A DNA stretch of 64,000 nucleotides from Butyricicoccus sp. OM04-18BH (GCF_003481705.1 NZ_QULN01000002.1:1-64000), one strand, 5' to 3'. Counted from the first letter of the stretch, positions 16,738-26,507 are shown. Made by a program: numbers and translations. The notes: generated from the letters alone by a model not told the origin.

Positions 16738-17615
16738 CATTTTCCGAACAGCTGAGCGCGGATATCGCGCTGATCGAGCCGGCGCTCGAGGGCTATCTCT
16801 CGCGCGAGACGCATGAGGGCTACGACCGCATTTTTGAGGCGGCGAAATATTCCGCGATGGCAGGCGGCAAGCGTCTGCGTCCGGTGATCGTGCTCGAGTT
16901 CTGCCGCCTGCACGGCGGCGACATCAAAAACGCCCTGCCGTTCGCGTGTGCGCTCGAAATGATCCATACCTATTCGCTTATTCACGACGATCTGCCGTGC
17001 ATGGACAACGACGATCTGCGCCGCGGCCGTCCGACCTGCCACAAGGCGTTCGACGAGGCGACGGCAGTGCTCGCCGGTGACGGTCTGCTGACCGCGGCGT
17101 TCGAGACCGCTTCGCAGGCAGACGTTCCGGCGGAGACCGCGCTGCGCTGCATCCGGATTCTGGGCGAGAACGCCGGCATGAACGGCATGATCGGCGGTCA
17201 GGTGCTCGACATGCTCGCGGAGCATCGCCGTATTTCCGAAACCGAGCTGCGCCTGCTCCAGAAGCTCAAGACCGGCTGCCTGCTGCGCGCCGCATGCGAG
17301 CTCGGCTGTGCGGCGGCCGGAAAGACCGATGCGGAGAGCATCGAGGCCGCGCGCGCCTATGGCGATAAGCTCGGCCTTGCCTTCCAGATCGAGGACGATA
17401 TCCTCGACATCGAGGGCGACGAGAAAACGCTCGGCAAGTCCATCGGCAAGGACGCGGCAAGCGAAAAATCGACCTTCCCGTCCCTGCTCGGTCTGGATGC
17501 GTGCCGAAAGCTCGCGGGCGAGCTGACCGAACAGGCCGTCGCGGCGCTCGCGCCGTATGAAGGACGCGCGTTTCTGAAAACGCTCGCGCGCAGCCTGACC
17601 GGCCGCAGGTCATAA
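16734..17615 (+). CDS. ispA: Geranyl/farnesyl diphosphate synthase
   Basis: A 293-aa trans-isoprenyl diphosphate synthase. First Asp-rich motif DDLPCMDNDD near residues 84-93, preceding GGKRLRP near 43-49, second motif QIEDDILD near 219-226. Builds farnesyl diphosphate for undecaprenyl and other isoprenoids. dxs, which feeds the same pathway, lies downstream beyond the OLE RNA. Its TAA stop is also the first triplet of a family A repeat. Confidence 0.95.
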   Translation: MTFSEQLSADIALIEPALEGYLSRETHEGYDRIFEAAKYSAMAGGKRLRPVIVLEFCRLHGGDIKNALPFACALEMIHTYSLIHDDLPCMDNDDLRRGRPTCHKAFDEATAVLAGDGLLTAAFETASQADVPAETALRCIRILGENAGMNGMIGGQVLDMLAEHRRISETELRLLQKLKTGCLLRAACELGCAAAGKTDAESIEAARAYGDKLGLAFQIEDDILDIEGDEKTLGKSIGKDAASEKSTFPSLLGLDACRKLAGELTEQAVAALAPYEGRAFLKTLARSLTGRRS

Positions 17616-17756
17616 GGCAATACGGCATCATTGAACAGGAACGATCTGCGAGCAAGTTTTGCGGTAATACTTGATGTATTACCGTGAAATCGCAGCAAAG
17701 TCAGGACGCGAAATCTCCGCAAAGCGCCCAGTTTTAATTGTGCGGTGATGCCTTAA
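17613..17756 (+). repeat. Family A intergenic palindromic repeat, copy 2
   Basis: About 144 bp. Terminal arms taaggcaatacggcatca and ttgtgcggtgatgcctta, with the central palindrome ggtaatacttgatg/tattacc. Same orientation as 46530-46696. The first three bases are the ispA stop codon. It separates ispA from the OLE RNA promoter. Confidence 0.82.
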
Positions 17757-17789
17757 AATGTTAAAATTCTGCGTATTCTTCGTATAATG

Positions 17790-17818
17790 TTGAAAAACAC
17801 TCGAATTTATGGTAAACT
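17790..17818 (+). promoter_or_regulatory. Promoter of the OLE RNA
   Basis: TTGAAA and TAAACT with a 17-bp spacer, predicting transcription from about 17825. A second TATAAT with a weaker -35 (TTAAAA) lies at 17783-17788. The RNA can therefore be made independently of the nusB-ispA operon. Confidence 0.55.
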
Positions 17819-17824
17819 GAAAAC

Positions 17825-18514
17825 AGTGACGTAGTATCCTAGTCAGTACATGCAATTCCCAAGACGGGCCTAAAAATCCGTAGACGGGCATATCGATGAA
17901 GTCTCTGGTGTTTGCTTCTTACGCCCAGTTTGGGGTGGATGCTGGAGGTTAAGGCTTGCGGGCGCGCTTCAATGGCATGAAGTACCGACCCTCTCGCCGT
18001 GGAGACCCGTGACTGTCGGACACCTATAGCATCCCTTTGGGGTTGATGGATGTCCAACGGCACGGGATGAAACCTGCAATGCGGTGCGGATGACCCTGTG
18101 AGGAATTGATCCCCCTCGCGCTGTTCAGAAACGCTGTGTGCAGTGTAGCCTGCCTTGAGTGGCCATGGTGAATATCGTATCCGCCTGCGGTTTCCCGGCC
18201 AGGAATGCCGCGGGAATTGACGGTTGAAACCATGTCTGCAAAAGAGGCTAAGAATTGTGTTGACTGCTGTGGAAATCACCTAGGCTATTCGTTTACGAGG
18301 CAGGCCGTGGATTGCAGTGCGGACTCAGTGGCAATTCGGTCCCGGTGATGGCAACATCCCGGCACGGACTTTAATGGGAAACCCCCACGGCGGCGACGCG
18401 TGGCAGTTCGCGGGGAAATCCAACCGAACCTCAAGCCGCAAGATTTACTCGGCCTGCCGTCACTGCCTTTTATCTATTTCCGGCGTCGCTCTCCTGCGTA
18501 AAACAGGGGAGCGG
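17825..18514 (+). ncRNA. ole: OLE RNA (ornate, large, extremophilic RNA)
   Basis: About 690 nt between ispA and oapA without a credible ORF, rich in GC and in local inverted repeats, for example the pair catccc...ggatg and a closing hairpin gctctcctg / caggggagc at 18487-18512. Identification rests on three points: length near that of OLE RNAs (about 600 nt); the downstream gene encodes the OLE-associated membrane protein OapA; and the gene order nusB-xseA-xseB-ispA-OLE-oapA-dxs-tlyA-argR-recN is the OLE context known from Bacillota. Known OLE RNA forms a membrane ribonucleoprotein with OapA. Ends are set from the promoter and the last hairpin, so they are approximate. Confidence 0.87.
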
Positions 18515-18568
18515 AGCCGTTTGCCATATGTGACCGACTTGAAAAAAGAACTGAGGAGTCGTATCGTT

Positions 18569-19156
18569 TTGGAGTCAACAGAAAATAAGCAAAAGAAAAA
18601 GCCGCCGCAAAAGCCGTCCGTTGTTAACGTCCGCTGGGTCGTGACGATCATGGCGGTCAGCTTTGTGCTGTCGGTGGTCATGTCGTATATCTCGAATGAA
18701 GCGCTCAACAGCGCAGGCACAGTCCTGTCGTTTGTGGTGCTGTTCTTCTTTATCGGCCTCGGCATCGTGTTCGACATGATCGGCGTGGCCGCGACCTCGG
18801 GCACGGAAAAGGAGTTTCACTCCATGGCGGCGCACAAGGTGCGCGGCGCGCGCGAGGCGGTCTGGATGGTACGCAATGCGGAAAAGGTCTCGAGCATCTG
18901 CAACGATGTCGTGGGCGATATCTGCGGCATTATCTCCGGTGCGACGGGCGCGCTGATCGTGACGCACATCACCGCCGGTACGGACGGCGCGACCAAGGTT
19001 CTGGTCTCGCTCCTGATCACGGGTCTGATTTCTGCGGGTACGATCGGCGGCAAGGCGGCCGGCAAGGGCATCGCTGTCGCTGCGAGCGGCAAGGTGCTTG
19101 CATTGTGCGGCCGCGTTCTGTCCGTGCTGCCGCTCAAGCTGGATAATAAAAGATAA
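18569..19156 (+). CDS. oapA: OLE RNA-associated membrane protein OapA
   Basis: A 195-aa protein with a basic N-terminus (KQKKKPPQKP) and four hydrophobic segments (about residues 26-50, 56-80, 117-137, 146-172), separated by a soluble loop rich in charges. OapA carries OLE RNA to the membrane. The frame is open back to 18317 inside the RNA. I choose the TTG at 18569 because ctgaggag precedes it; a GTG at 18530 (with ggggagcgga further upstream) is the alternative. dxs follows after 27 nt. Confidence 0.83.
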   Translation: MESTENKQKKKPPQKPSVVNVRWVVTIMAVSFVLSVVMSYISNEALNSAGTVLSFVVLFFFIGLGIVFDMIGVAATSGTEKEFHSMAAHKVRGAREAVWMVRNAEKVSSICNDVVGDICGIISGATGALIVTHITAGTDGATKVLVSLLITGLISAGTIGGKAAGKGIAVAASGKVLALCGRVLSVLPLKLDNKR

Positions 19157-19183
19157 AACTACCGTTCCGGTGGGGATATTTTC

Positions 19184-21049
19184 ATGAAAAGATATGGAAT
19201 TTTGAACAATATAACCAGTCCTGCTGATCTGAAGGGACTGTCGTATGACACGCTCGGCGTGCTGTGTGCGGCGCTGCGCGAGTTTATCGTGGACTCGGTC
19301 TCTCAGACCGGCGGCCATCTCGCCTCCAATCTCGGCATCGTCGAGCTGGCGGTAGCGCTCGAGCGGGAGTTCGACTCCTCGCGCGACCGCATCATCTACG
19401 ATGTCGGCCATCAGTGCTACGTCCACAAGATACTGACCGGCCGCCGCGACCGTTTTTCAACGCTGCGGCAGTACGGCGGTCTCTCCGGCTTTATGAAGCC
19501 GGAGGAGAGCATTACCGACCCGTGCATCACGGGCCACGCCTCGGACTCGGTTTCGGTCGCGCTCGGCATGGCGCACGCGCGCACGCTCAGAAACCAGAAA
19601 TACCACGTTGTCGCGGTCATCGGCGACGGCGCGCTGACCGGCGGCATGGCGTATGAGGCGCTTTCGAATGCCGGCACGTCGGGCGAGCCGCTGCTCGTCG
19701 TTCTGAACGACAACAATATGTCGATCGCGAAGAATGTCGGCGGCCTGAGCCGTCATCTGTCGCGTCTGCGCGTCAGTCCTCGTTATCTGGGTGCGAAGGT
19801 GCGTATCAAGGAAAAGCTCGCGCGCATTCCGGGCGGGCGGGCGCTGACGCAGTCGATCTCGCGCACCAAGGCGCGCATCAAGGGCTTCCTGCTGCCGACG
19901 TCGCTGTTCGAGCAGATGGGATTTACCTATCTCGGCCCGGTGGACGGCCACGACCTCAAGAGCGTCTGCGAGTTGCTGGCACAGGCGAAAAAGATGAAAA
20001 AGCCGGTGCTGCTGCACGTGATGACGCAGAAGGGACGCGGCTACGCGCCGAGCGAGAACAATCCGGAGAAGTATCACGGCGTATCGCAGTTCGACCGCGT
20101 GACGGGCGAATTTCTTGCGAAGAAGAAGGAGGACTTCTCGGCGCGTTTCGGAGCGGAGCTGTGCGGTCTTGCGGACAAGGACGCGCGCATCTGTGCGATC
20201 ACGGCGGCGATGCCGTCGGGCACGGGTCTGACCAGATTCTCCACGCTGCACCGGGACCGCTTCTTTGATGTCGGCATCGCGGAGGAGCATGCGGTCGCTA
20301 TGGCGGCCGGTATGGCGGCGCAGGGACTTGTCCCGGTCGTCGCGCTCTATTCAACGTTTTTACAGCGCGCCTACGACCAGATCGTGCACGATGTCGCGAT
20401 CGAAGGATTGCATGTCGTGTTCTGCATCGACCGCGCGGGCATTGTCGGCGCGGACGGCGCGACCCACAACGGCGTGCTCGATATTGCGTTTCTGCGCTCG
20501 ATCCCGGGCGTTACCATTCTCTGCCCGTCGAGCTTCGCGGAGCTGCGCTCGATGATGACGCGCGCGGTCTATCACGAGAACGGCCCGGTCGCCATCCGCT
20601 ATCCGCGCGGCGGCGAGGGCGCATGGCGCGGCGACACTTCGTCGCAGCCGCTCGCCTGTGTCCGGCAGACTGCCGGTCATGAGGTCACGCTCGTTACGCA
20701 CGGCATTATGATAAACGAAACGCTTGCGGCGGCGGAAAAGCTGGAAAGCCGCGGCGTCCGCACGCAGGTCTGCAAGGTAAACGAACTGAGTCCGGCGCTT
20801 GAGCAGGCGCTTGCGGCGCAGGAGGATGCGCTTTCCGGTCTGTGCGTCGTCGTGGAGGACACGGTCGACAACGGCGGCGTGGGCGAATGGCTTGCCTCGC
20901 ACCGCAGCGGCAGAACGCTGTGCATCAGCACGGGCAACCGCTTCCTGCCGCACGGCAGCGTGAACGATCTGTACCGTCACTGCGGTCTGGACGCGGACGG
21001 TATTGCGGAATTTGTGATGGAACATCGAAAGGAGACCGGTCTTGGCTAA
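19184..21049 (+). CDS. dxs: 1-deoxy-D-xylulose-5-phosphate synthase
   Basis: A 621-aa thiamine diphosphate enzyme condensing pyruvate and glyceraldehyde 3-phosphate, the first step of the MEP isoprenoid pathway. TPP/Mg motif GDGALTGGMAYEAL...NDNNMSI in the first third, the catalytic-Glu segment DVGIAEEHAVAMAAGMA in the middle and a transketolase C-terminal domain. Full length. Overlaps tlyA by 8 nt. Confidence 0.96.
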   Translation: MKRYGILNNITSPADLKGLSYDTLGVLCAALREFIVDSVSQTGGHLASNLGIVELAVALEREFDSSRDRIIYDVGHQCYVHKILTGRRDRFSTLRQYGGLSGFMKPEESITDPCITGHASDSVSVALGMAHARTLRNQKYHVVAVIGDGALTGGMAYEALSNAGTSGEPLLVVLNDNNMSIAKNVGGLSRHLSRLRVSPRYLGAKVRIKEKLARIPGGRALTQSISRTKARIKGFLLPTSLFEQMGFTYLGPVDGHDLKSVCELLAQAKKMKKPVLLHVMTQKGRGYAPSENNPEKYHGVSQFDRVTGEFLAKKKEDFSARFGAELCGLADKDARICAITAAMPSGTGLTRFSTLHRDRFFDVGIAEEHAVAMAAGMAAQGLVPVVALYSTFLQRAYDQIVHDVAIEGLHVVFCIDRAGIVGADGATHNGVLDIAFLRSIPGVTILCPSSFAELRSMMTRAVYHENGPVAIRYPRGGEGAWRGDTSSQPLACVRQTAGHEVTLVTHGIMINETLAAAEKLESRGVRTQVCKVNELSPALEQALAAQEDALSGLCVVVEDTVDNGGVGEWLASHRSGRTLCISTGNRFLPHGSVNDLYRHCGLDADGIAEFVMEHRKETGLG

Positions 21050-21839
21050 GAAACGACTGGATGTACTGCTGTTTGAAAAAGGTCTGTGCCCCTCGCGCGA
21101 ACGCGCGAAGACCGCTATCATGGAGGGCATCGTGTATATCGCCGGACAGAAGGCCGGCAAGGCAGGCGACATGGTGGACGAGAACGCCGAGCTTGAAGTC
21201 CGCGGCAACGACAATGCGTTCGTCTCGCGCGGCGGCAAGAAGATCGAGAAGGCGCTCAATTACTTTGCGATCGACCCGTCCGGCCTGACGGTCATGGACG
21301 TTGGCGCATCGACCGGCGGCTTTACCGACTGCCTGCTGCGGCGCGGCGCGGAGAAGGTCTACTCCATCGACGTCGGCTACGGTCAGCTCGCATGGAGCCT
21401 GCGTCAGGACCCGCGCGTCAAGTGCATGGAGCGCACCAATATCCGCTATGTAACGCCGGATATGCTCGAGGAGACCCCGTCGCTCTGCGTCATCGACGTA
21501 TCGTTCATCTCGCTGAAGCTCGTGCTGCCAGTCGTTGCGGGCCTGCTGACCGAGGACGGCCGCGTGGCCAACCTCATCAAGCCGCAGTTTGAGGCCGGCA
21601 AGGGCAAGGTCGGCAAGAAGGGCGTCGTGCGCGAGCCGGAGATCCATCTGGAAGTGCTCGAGAATTATGTAGAAAACGCACATGCGGCAGGCTTCAAGGT
21701 GCTCGACGTAACGTTTTCGCCCATCAAGGGGCCGGAGGGCAACATTGAATTCCTCGGCTATCTGGCGAAGCAGGGCGAGGAGCGTATTCCGGATCTGGCG
21801 GAGGTTGTGCGTCAGGCGCACGAGGAACTGGACAGCTGA
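21042..21839 (+). CDS. tlyA: TlyA-family RNA 2'-O-methyltransferase
   Basis: A 265-aa protein with an N-terminal S4 RNA-binding domain (residues about 3-62, KKRLDVLLFEKGLCPSRERA) and an FtsJ-type SAM-binding domain (VMDVGASTGGFTDCLL from about residue 84). The family methylates rRNA riboses and is often annotated as hemolysin. Coupled to both dxs and nadK. Confidence 0.92.
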   Translation: MAKKRLDVLLFEKGLCPSRERAKTAIMEGIVYIAGQKAGKAGDMVDENAELEVRGNDNAFVSRGGKKIEKALNYFAIDPSGLTVMDVGASTGGFTDCLLRRGAEKVYSIDVGYGQLAWSLRQDPRVKCMERTNIRYVTPDMLEETPSLCVIDVSFISLKLVLPVVAGLLTEDGRVANLIKPQFEAGKGKVGKKGVVREPEIHLEVLENYVENAHAAGFKVLDVTFSPIKGPEGNIEFLGYLAKQGEERIPDLAEVVRQAHEELDS

Positions 21840-22699
21840 TGCGGACGTTTTTCATCTACCCCAATCTGCGCAAGCAAAGTGCGCGGGAAATTCTGCCTTC
21901 GGTCTGCGAGCGGCTCCGGGGCAGGGATATTCACCTCATCCTGCCCAATCAGATGCGGGGCACCATGCACGCGCTGCATGATGAGGTGATGGCGCTCGAT
22001 TACATGGATACTGCCGAGGCGGTCCGCATCGCGGACGCCGCTGTCGTTCTGGGCGGAGACGGCACCATGCTGCGCATCGCCCGGGCGGCGGCGCAGAACG
22101 AGCTGCCGCTGCTCGGCATCAATGTTGGCCACGTCGGCTTTATGACCGAGCTAGAGCCTGCGGAGCTGGATAAAATGCAGGCGCTGCTCGAGGGGGACTA
22201 TCAGCTCGACAGCCGCATGATGCTGCATGTCGAGGTCGAGCGCCATGGCCGCAGGGTCTATGAAAATGACGCGCTGAACGATATCGTCATTGCAAAGGGC
22301 ACCGCGTTCCGCGTGGTGCGCGTCGGCATATCGGCCGATGGCGAGGAGGTCACGCGCTTCAACGGAGACGGCGTGATCGCGGCGACACCGACCGGCTCGA
22401 CGGCCTACGGCCTGTCCGCAGGCGGCCCGGTGATCGAGCCGAGCGCGGAAAATCTGGCGGTCATTCCCATCTGCGCGCATGCGCTTGCGGCGAAGTCATT
22501 CGTATTCGCACCCGAGCGCACGCTCGCCATCACGGCAGCCTGCGAGGGCGGCAGCGAGGTGTTCATCTCGGCGGACGGCGGACAGGGCTTCGCCGTGCGT
22601 CCGGACGACCGGGTGCTCATCACGCGCTCTGCGCTGCGCACGCGGCTGATCCGCCTCAAGGGCAACAGCTTTTACCGAATACTACAGCAGAAGCTGTGA
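21839..22699 (+). CDS. nadK: NAD kinase
   Basis: A 286-aa enzyme phosphorylating NAD to NADP. Shows GGDGTMLRIAR (about residues 65-75), the NDIV/FNGDGVIAATPTGSTAY region and the C-terminal SADGG motif. Start ATG overlaps the tlyA stop by one base (TGATG). Confidence 0.95.
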   Translation: MRTFFIYPNLRKQSAREILPSVCERLRGRDIHLILPNQMRGTMHALHDEVMALDYMDTAEAVRIADAAVVLGGDGTMLRIARAAAQNELPLLGINVGHVGFMTELEPAELDKMQALLEGDYQLDSRMMLHVEVERHGRRVYENDALNDIVIAKGTAFRVVRVGISADGEEVTRFNGDGVIAATPTGSTAYGLSAGGPVIEPSAENLAVIPICAHALAAKSFVFAPERTLAITAACEGGSEVFISADGGQGFAVRPDDRVLITRSALRTRLIRLKGNSFYRILQQKL

Positions 22700-22890
22700 G
22701 ACTGTCGCGAAACTAACGTTTCGCCGACAATCTGTGTTCTGACTACGCAGAACACAAGTCGTCCGAAAGTTCCCATACGGAAACTTTCTCCCTCCGGAGG
22801 TATCAAAACCGAGGTACACGCCCCCGGTTTTGATGCGTTTGCGAGCAAACGCTTTTGAATACGCGCTGCCGCGCGGTGGCGTTAACATTG
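22699..22890 (+). repeat. Family B intergenic repeat, copy 3
   Basis: The best preserved copy: hairpin cgaaactaacgtttcg, the tgtgttctgactacgcagaacaca hairpin split at its loop, cgaaagttcccatacggaaactttc, the aaaaccgaggtacacgcccccggtttt terminator-like stem, gcgtttgcgagcaaacgc and ctgccgcgcggtgg. It begins right after the nadK stop and fills the space before argR. Confidence 0.8.
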
Positions 22891-22970
22891 CGGAATTGGG
22901 CTTTATCGACAGACAGCAGAAGCTGTGATTTTATAGAAAAACGAGCATTTCTGAACAGGGGGTGCGTGAA

Positions 22971-23426
22971 ATGAAATTTCAGAGACAGGCGAAGATCCTG
23001 GAGCTGATCGATCGCTTCGAGATCGAGACGCAGGAGGAGCTGACCGACCATCTGCGTGCGGTCGGCTATAGCACCACGCAGGCGACGGTCTCGCGCGACA
23101 TCAAGGAGCTGCGGCTCATCAAATCACTTTCCACTGAGACCGGAAAGTATAAATATACGGTTGCGGCGGCTGGTGCAGCGGACAGCTTCACGACTCGTCT
23201 GCGGAACATTTTCCGTGAGTGCGTGACCGATATCGACGCTGCGCAGAACATGGTCGTCATCAAGACGCTGCCCGGTCTGGGTCAGGCGGCGGCGATGGCG
23301 ATCGACGCGATGCGCGCGGTGGATGTGGTCGGCACACTGGGCGGCGACGACACGGTTTTCGTCGTCATGCGCGATACCGAGAGCGCTGAGCGGTTTTCCA
23401 GACAGGCGCATGATATTCTAAAGTAA
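22971..23426 (+). CDS. argR: Arginine repressor ArgR
   Basis: A 151-aa protein with an N-terminal winged helix (about residues 1-70; TQATVSRDIKELRLIK is the recognition helix region) and a C-terminal hexamerisation and arginine-binding domain (GLGQAAAMAIDAM and GTLGGDDTVFVV). The ATG at 22971 follows cagggggt; the GTG at 22962 is less likely. It probably controls the arg cluster at 47-55 kb. recN follows after 18 nt. Confidence 0.95.
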   Translation: MKFQRQAKILELIDRFEIETQEELTDHLRAVGYSTTQATVSRDIKELRLIKSLSTETGKYKYTVAAAGAADSFTTRLRNIFRECVTDIDAAQNMVVIKTLPGLGQAAAMAIDAMRAVDVVGTLGGDDTVFVVMRDTESAERFSRQAHDILK

Positions 23427-23444
23427 GCAGGTGAGGACGCGGCA

Positions 23445-25124
23445 ATGCTGCAACTACTCCACATTGAAAATATTGCCGTGATCGAGCGCGCGGACATCGA
23501 GCTGGAGGGCGGACTGACCGTGCTCTCCGGTGAGACCGGCGCGGGCAAGAGTATCGTCATCGACTCGATTGGCGCGATCCTCGGCAGACGAGTCAGCCGC
23601 GATCTGGTGCGTTCGGGCGCGAAAAAGGGCTTTGTCAGCGCGGTATTCACCGATCTGCCGCCGGCGCTCTGCCAGCTTGTCAACGAGCTGGATCTTGCCG
23701 GTGACGAAGGGGATACGCTGCATATCCAGCGTCAGCTCACCGCGGACGGAAAAAGCTCCTGCCGCGTCAACATGAAGCCGGTGTCGGCCTCGACGCTGCG
23801 GCTGCTTGCGCCGTATCTGATCGACATTCACGGTCAGAACGACGGTCAGAAGCTGCTCGACGAGGCGCATCACATCGACTATCTGGACGGCTACGCAGGT
23901 AATGCAGCGCTGCTCGAGCGCTACCGGCCGAATTATCAGGCGCTTCTGGCGCTCCGGCGCGAAATTCACGCGCTCGAGACCGGCGAACAGGAGCGTTTGC
24001 AGCGCATCGACATGCTGTCGTTCCACAAGGACGAGATCGAACAGGCGGCGCTGAAGCCGGACGAGGACGAGACGCTTGCACAGCGCAAGGCTTACTTCGA
24101 CCACGCAGGGAAGATAGCGGGTGCGCTCGAACGCGCACGGCTTGCGATGAGCGGCGACGATGAGGTCGGCGGTGCATGTGCTCTGCTCGATGAGGTGTCG
24201 GCGGCGATCTCCGCGCTGCGCGAGGTGTCTGATGCCTTTGACGGCATGGCGGAGCAGGCCGAGGAGGTGCGTCTGCTCGCGGCCGATCTGCGCGACAGCG
24301 TAGCGGCACAGAGCGGCAATCTGGACTTTTCCTCGGCGGAACGCGAATATGTAGAACAGCGCCTCGACGAGATATACCGTCTCAAGCAGAAATACGGCGG
24401 TACGATACCGGAGATCCTGGCGTACCGCGACAGGATCGAGGCAGAGCTTGACGCGCTTCAGAATGCGGACGACCGCCGCGAGGAGCTTCGCGGGCAGTAC
24501 CGCGAAATGCTCCGCCAGACCAAGAGCATTGCAGCCGAGCTGACCGAGGCGCGGCGCACGGCGGCGAAAAAGCTCGAACAGGAGATCGTGCGCGAGCTTT
24601 CCGAGCTGGATATGGACAAGGTCCGCATGCGCATCGCCGTGCACACCGGGACCAAGCTGTCCGCGCACGGCTTTGACACCGTGACGTTCGAGATCTCGGT
24701 CAATCCGGGTGAGCCGGAAAAGCCGCTCTCCAGAGTCGCCTCCGGCGGCGAGCTGAGCCGCATCATGCTCGCGCTCAAAAACGTATTGACAGCGGGCGAA
24801 GATGTTGGTATGCTGATTTTTGACGAGATCGATACCGGCGTGTCCGGTCACGCGGCGCAGCAGATCGGGCGCAAGCTGTCCGCCATCGCGCGGAAGAAGC
24901 AGACGCTCTGCGTGACCCATCTGCCGCAGATCGCGGCGATGGGCGACCATCATCTGCGCATCTCCAAATCCGTCCGCGACGGGCGGAGTTTTACGGACGT
25001 GAGTCCGATGGATCGCGCACACCGCATCGACGAGATCGCACGGCTGCTGTCCGGTGAGGAAATCTCGGACGCAGCGCGCAAAAATGCAGAGGACCTGCTC
25101 GATGCGGCAGGGCAGGGGGCATAG
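23445..25124 (+). CDS. recN: DNA repair protein RecN
   Basis: A 559-aa SMC-like ATPase for double-strand break repair. Walker A GETGAGKSIV (about residues 29-38), two coiled-coil regions (about 150-370), ABC signature VASGGELSRIMLALK and Walker B LIFDEIDTGVSG. The argR-recN pair is conserved in Bacillota. Confidence 0.96.
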   Translation: MLQLLHIENIAVIERADIELEGGLTVLSGETGAGKSIVIDSIGAILGRRVSRDLVRSGAKKGFVSAVFTDLPPALCQLVNELDLAGDEGDTLHIQRQLTADGKSSCRVNMKPVSASTLRLLAPYLIDIHGQNDGQKLLDEAHHIDYLDGYAGNAALLERYRPNYQALLALRREIHALETGEQERLQRIDMLSFHKDEIEQAALKPDEDETLAQRKAYFDHAGKIAGALERARLAMSGDDEVGGACALLDEVSAAISALREVSDAFDGMAEQAEEVRLLAADLRDSVAAQSGNLDFSSAEREYVEQRLDEIYRLKQKYGGTIPEILAYRDRIEAELDALQNADDRREELRGQYREMLRQTKSIAAELTEARRTAAKKLEQEIVRELSELDMDKVRMRIAVHTGTKLSAHGFDTVTFEISVNPGEPEKPLSRVASGGELSRIMLALKNVLTAGEDVGMLIFDEIDTGVSGHAAQQIGRKLSAIARKKQTLCVTHLPQIAAMGDHHLRISKSVRDGRSFTDVSPMDRAHRIDEIARLLSGEEISDAARKNAEDLLDAAGQGA

Positions 25125-25223
25125 CAATGGTGTTTATCGACGAGAGACACAAGGAACGCGCTCCGTAACAGCGTTTCAGTACAGGATATAAAGGATAAAA
25201 TCAAGTAACAGGAGAAATATTCG

Positions 25224-26447
25224 ATGAAACTTTACGACGAACTGAAAGCGCGCGGCCTGATCGCGCAGGTAACGAACGAAGAAGAGATCAGCGAGATGAT
25301 CAACAACGGCAAGGCGACGTTCTACATCGGCTTCGATCCGACCGCAGACAGCCTGCATGTCGGTCACTTCATGGCGCTCTGCCTGATGAAGCGCATGCAG
25401 ATGGCGGGCAACAAGCCGATCGCGCTCATCGGCGGCGGCACCGCCATGATCGGCGACCCGTCCGGCCGTACCGATATGCGTTCGATGATGACCGTCGAGA
25501 CCATCCAGCACAACTGCGACTGCTTCAAGAAGCAGATGGAGCGCTTTATCGAATTCGGCGAGGGCAAGGCGCGGATGGTGAACAATGCGGACTGGCTGAT
25601 GAATCTCAACTACATCGAGTTCATCCGCGACATCGGTTCCTGCTTCTCGGTCAACAATATGCTCCGCGCTGAGTGCTTCAAGCAGCGCATGGAAAAGGGT
25701 CTGAGCTTCCTCGAGTTCAACTACATGCCGATGCAGTCCTACGACTTCTACTACCTGTTCAAGAACTACGGCTGCAATATGCAGTTCGGCGGCAACGACC
25801 AGTGGAGCAATATGCTCGGCGGCACCGAGCTGATCCGCCGCAAGCTGGGCAAGGATGCGCACGCGATGACCATTACCCTGCTGCTTAACAGCGAGGGCAA
25901 GAAGATGGGCAAGACTGCCGCGGGCGCAGTATGGCTCGACCCGAACAAGACCTCTCCCTACGATTTTTACCAGTACTGGCGCAACGTGGACGATGCGGAC
26001 GTACTCAAGTGTATCCGCATGCTGACCTTCCTGCCGCTCGAGGAGATCGAGGAGATGGACAAGTGGGAAGGCGCACAGCTCAACAAGGCGAAGGAGATCC
26101 TTGCCTACGAGTTGACCGCTCTGGTTCACGGCAAGGAAGAGGCAGAGAAGGCACAGACCGCTGCGAAGGAGATCTTCGTATCCGGCGGTGCGGCTGCCAA
26201 TATGCCGACCACCACGCTGACCGATGCGGATTTCACCGACGGCCAGATTGGCGTGCTGACCCTGCTGGTCAAGTGCGGTCTCGCGGCCTCCAACGGCGAG
26301 GCGCGCAAGCTCGTACAGGGCGGCGGTGTTTCTCTCAACGGCGAAAAGGTCGCGGATTTCAAGCAGCAGCTCGCAAAGGACTTCTTTAACGAGGAGTGCA
26401 TGATCAAGAAGGGCAAAAAGACCTTCCACAAGGCTGTTCTGGGATAA
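25224..26447 (+). CDS. tyrS: Tyrosyl-tRNA synthetase
   Basis: A 407-aa class I synthetase. HVGH motif in [11 protein letters not shown] (about residue 46), KMGKT in place of KMSKS (about 230) and a C-terminal S4 domain ([13 protein letters not shown]). Strong aggaga before the ATG. Unlike metG, no T-box sequence lies in the 99 bp upstream. Confidence 0.96.
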   Translation: MKLYDELKARGLIAQVTNEEEISEMINNGKATFYIGFDPTADSLHVGHFMALCLMKRMQMAGNKPIALIGGGTAMIGDPSGRTDMRSMMTVETIQHNCDCFKKQMERFIEFGEGKARMVNNADWLMNLNYIEFIRDIGSCFSVNNMLRAECFKQRMEKGLSFLEFNYMPMQSYDFYYLFKNYGCNMQFGGNDQWSNMLGGTELIRRKLGKDAHAMTITLLLNSEGKKMGKTAAGAVWLDPNKTSPYDFYQYWRNVDDADVLKCIRMLTFLPLEEIEEMDKWEGAQLNKAKEILAYELTALVHGKEEAEKAQTAAKEIFVSGGAAANMPTTTLTDADFTDGQIGVLTLLVKCGLAASNGEARKLVQGGGVSLNGEKVADFKQQLAKDFFNEECMIKKGKKTFHKAVLG

Positions 26448-26453
26448 GACAGA

Positions 26454-26493
26454 AAAAAGCGGCGCGAACCTTTGGGTTCACGCCGCTTTTCCG
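26454..26493. terminator. Bidirectional terminator between tyrS and the AEC gene
   Basis: Stem aaaagcggcgcgaacc / ggttcacgccgctttt with A-run before and T-run after, placed between two convergent genes. Confidence 0.85.
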
Positions 26494-26507
26494 GTCATCT
26501 GAAGAAT

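Noticed and set aside
17839..18279. 146-aa minus-strand open frame within the OLE RNA
   Set aside because: No ribosome binding site or family features; explained by the structured RNA on the plus strand.
18317..18568. Upstream coding extension of oapA into the RNA region
   Set aside because: This part encodes no recognisable domain, lacks a ribosome binding site at its first start and overlaps the OLE RNA; better starts lie at 18530 and 18569.
23454..25127. 557-aa open frame opposite recN
   Set aside because: Complete antisense shadow of recN.
25127..25168. 13-codon ORF after recN (MVFIDERHKERAP)
   Set aside because: No ribosome binding site specific to it and too short to support; may be the remnant of a lost gene.
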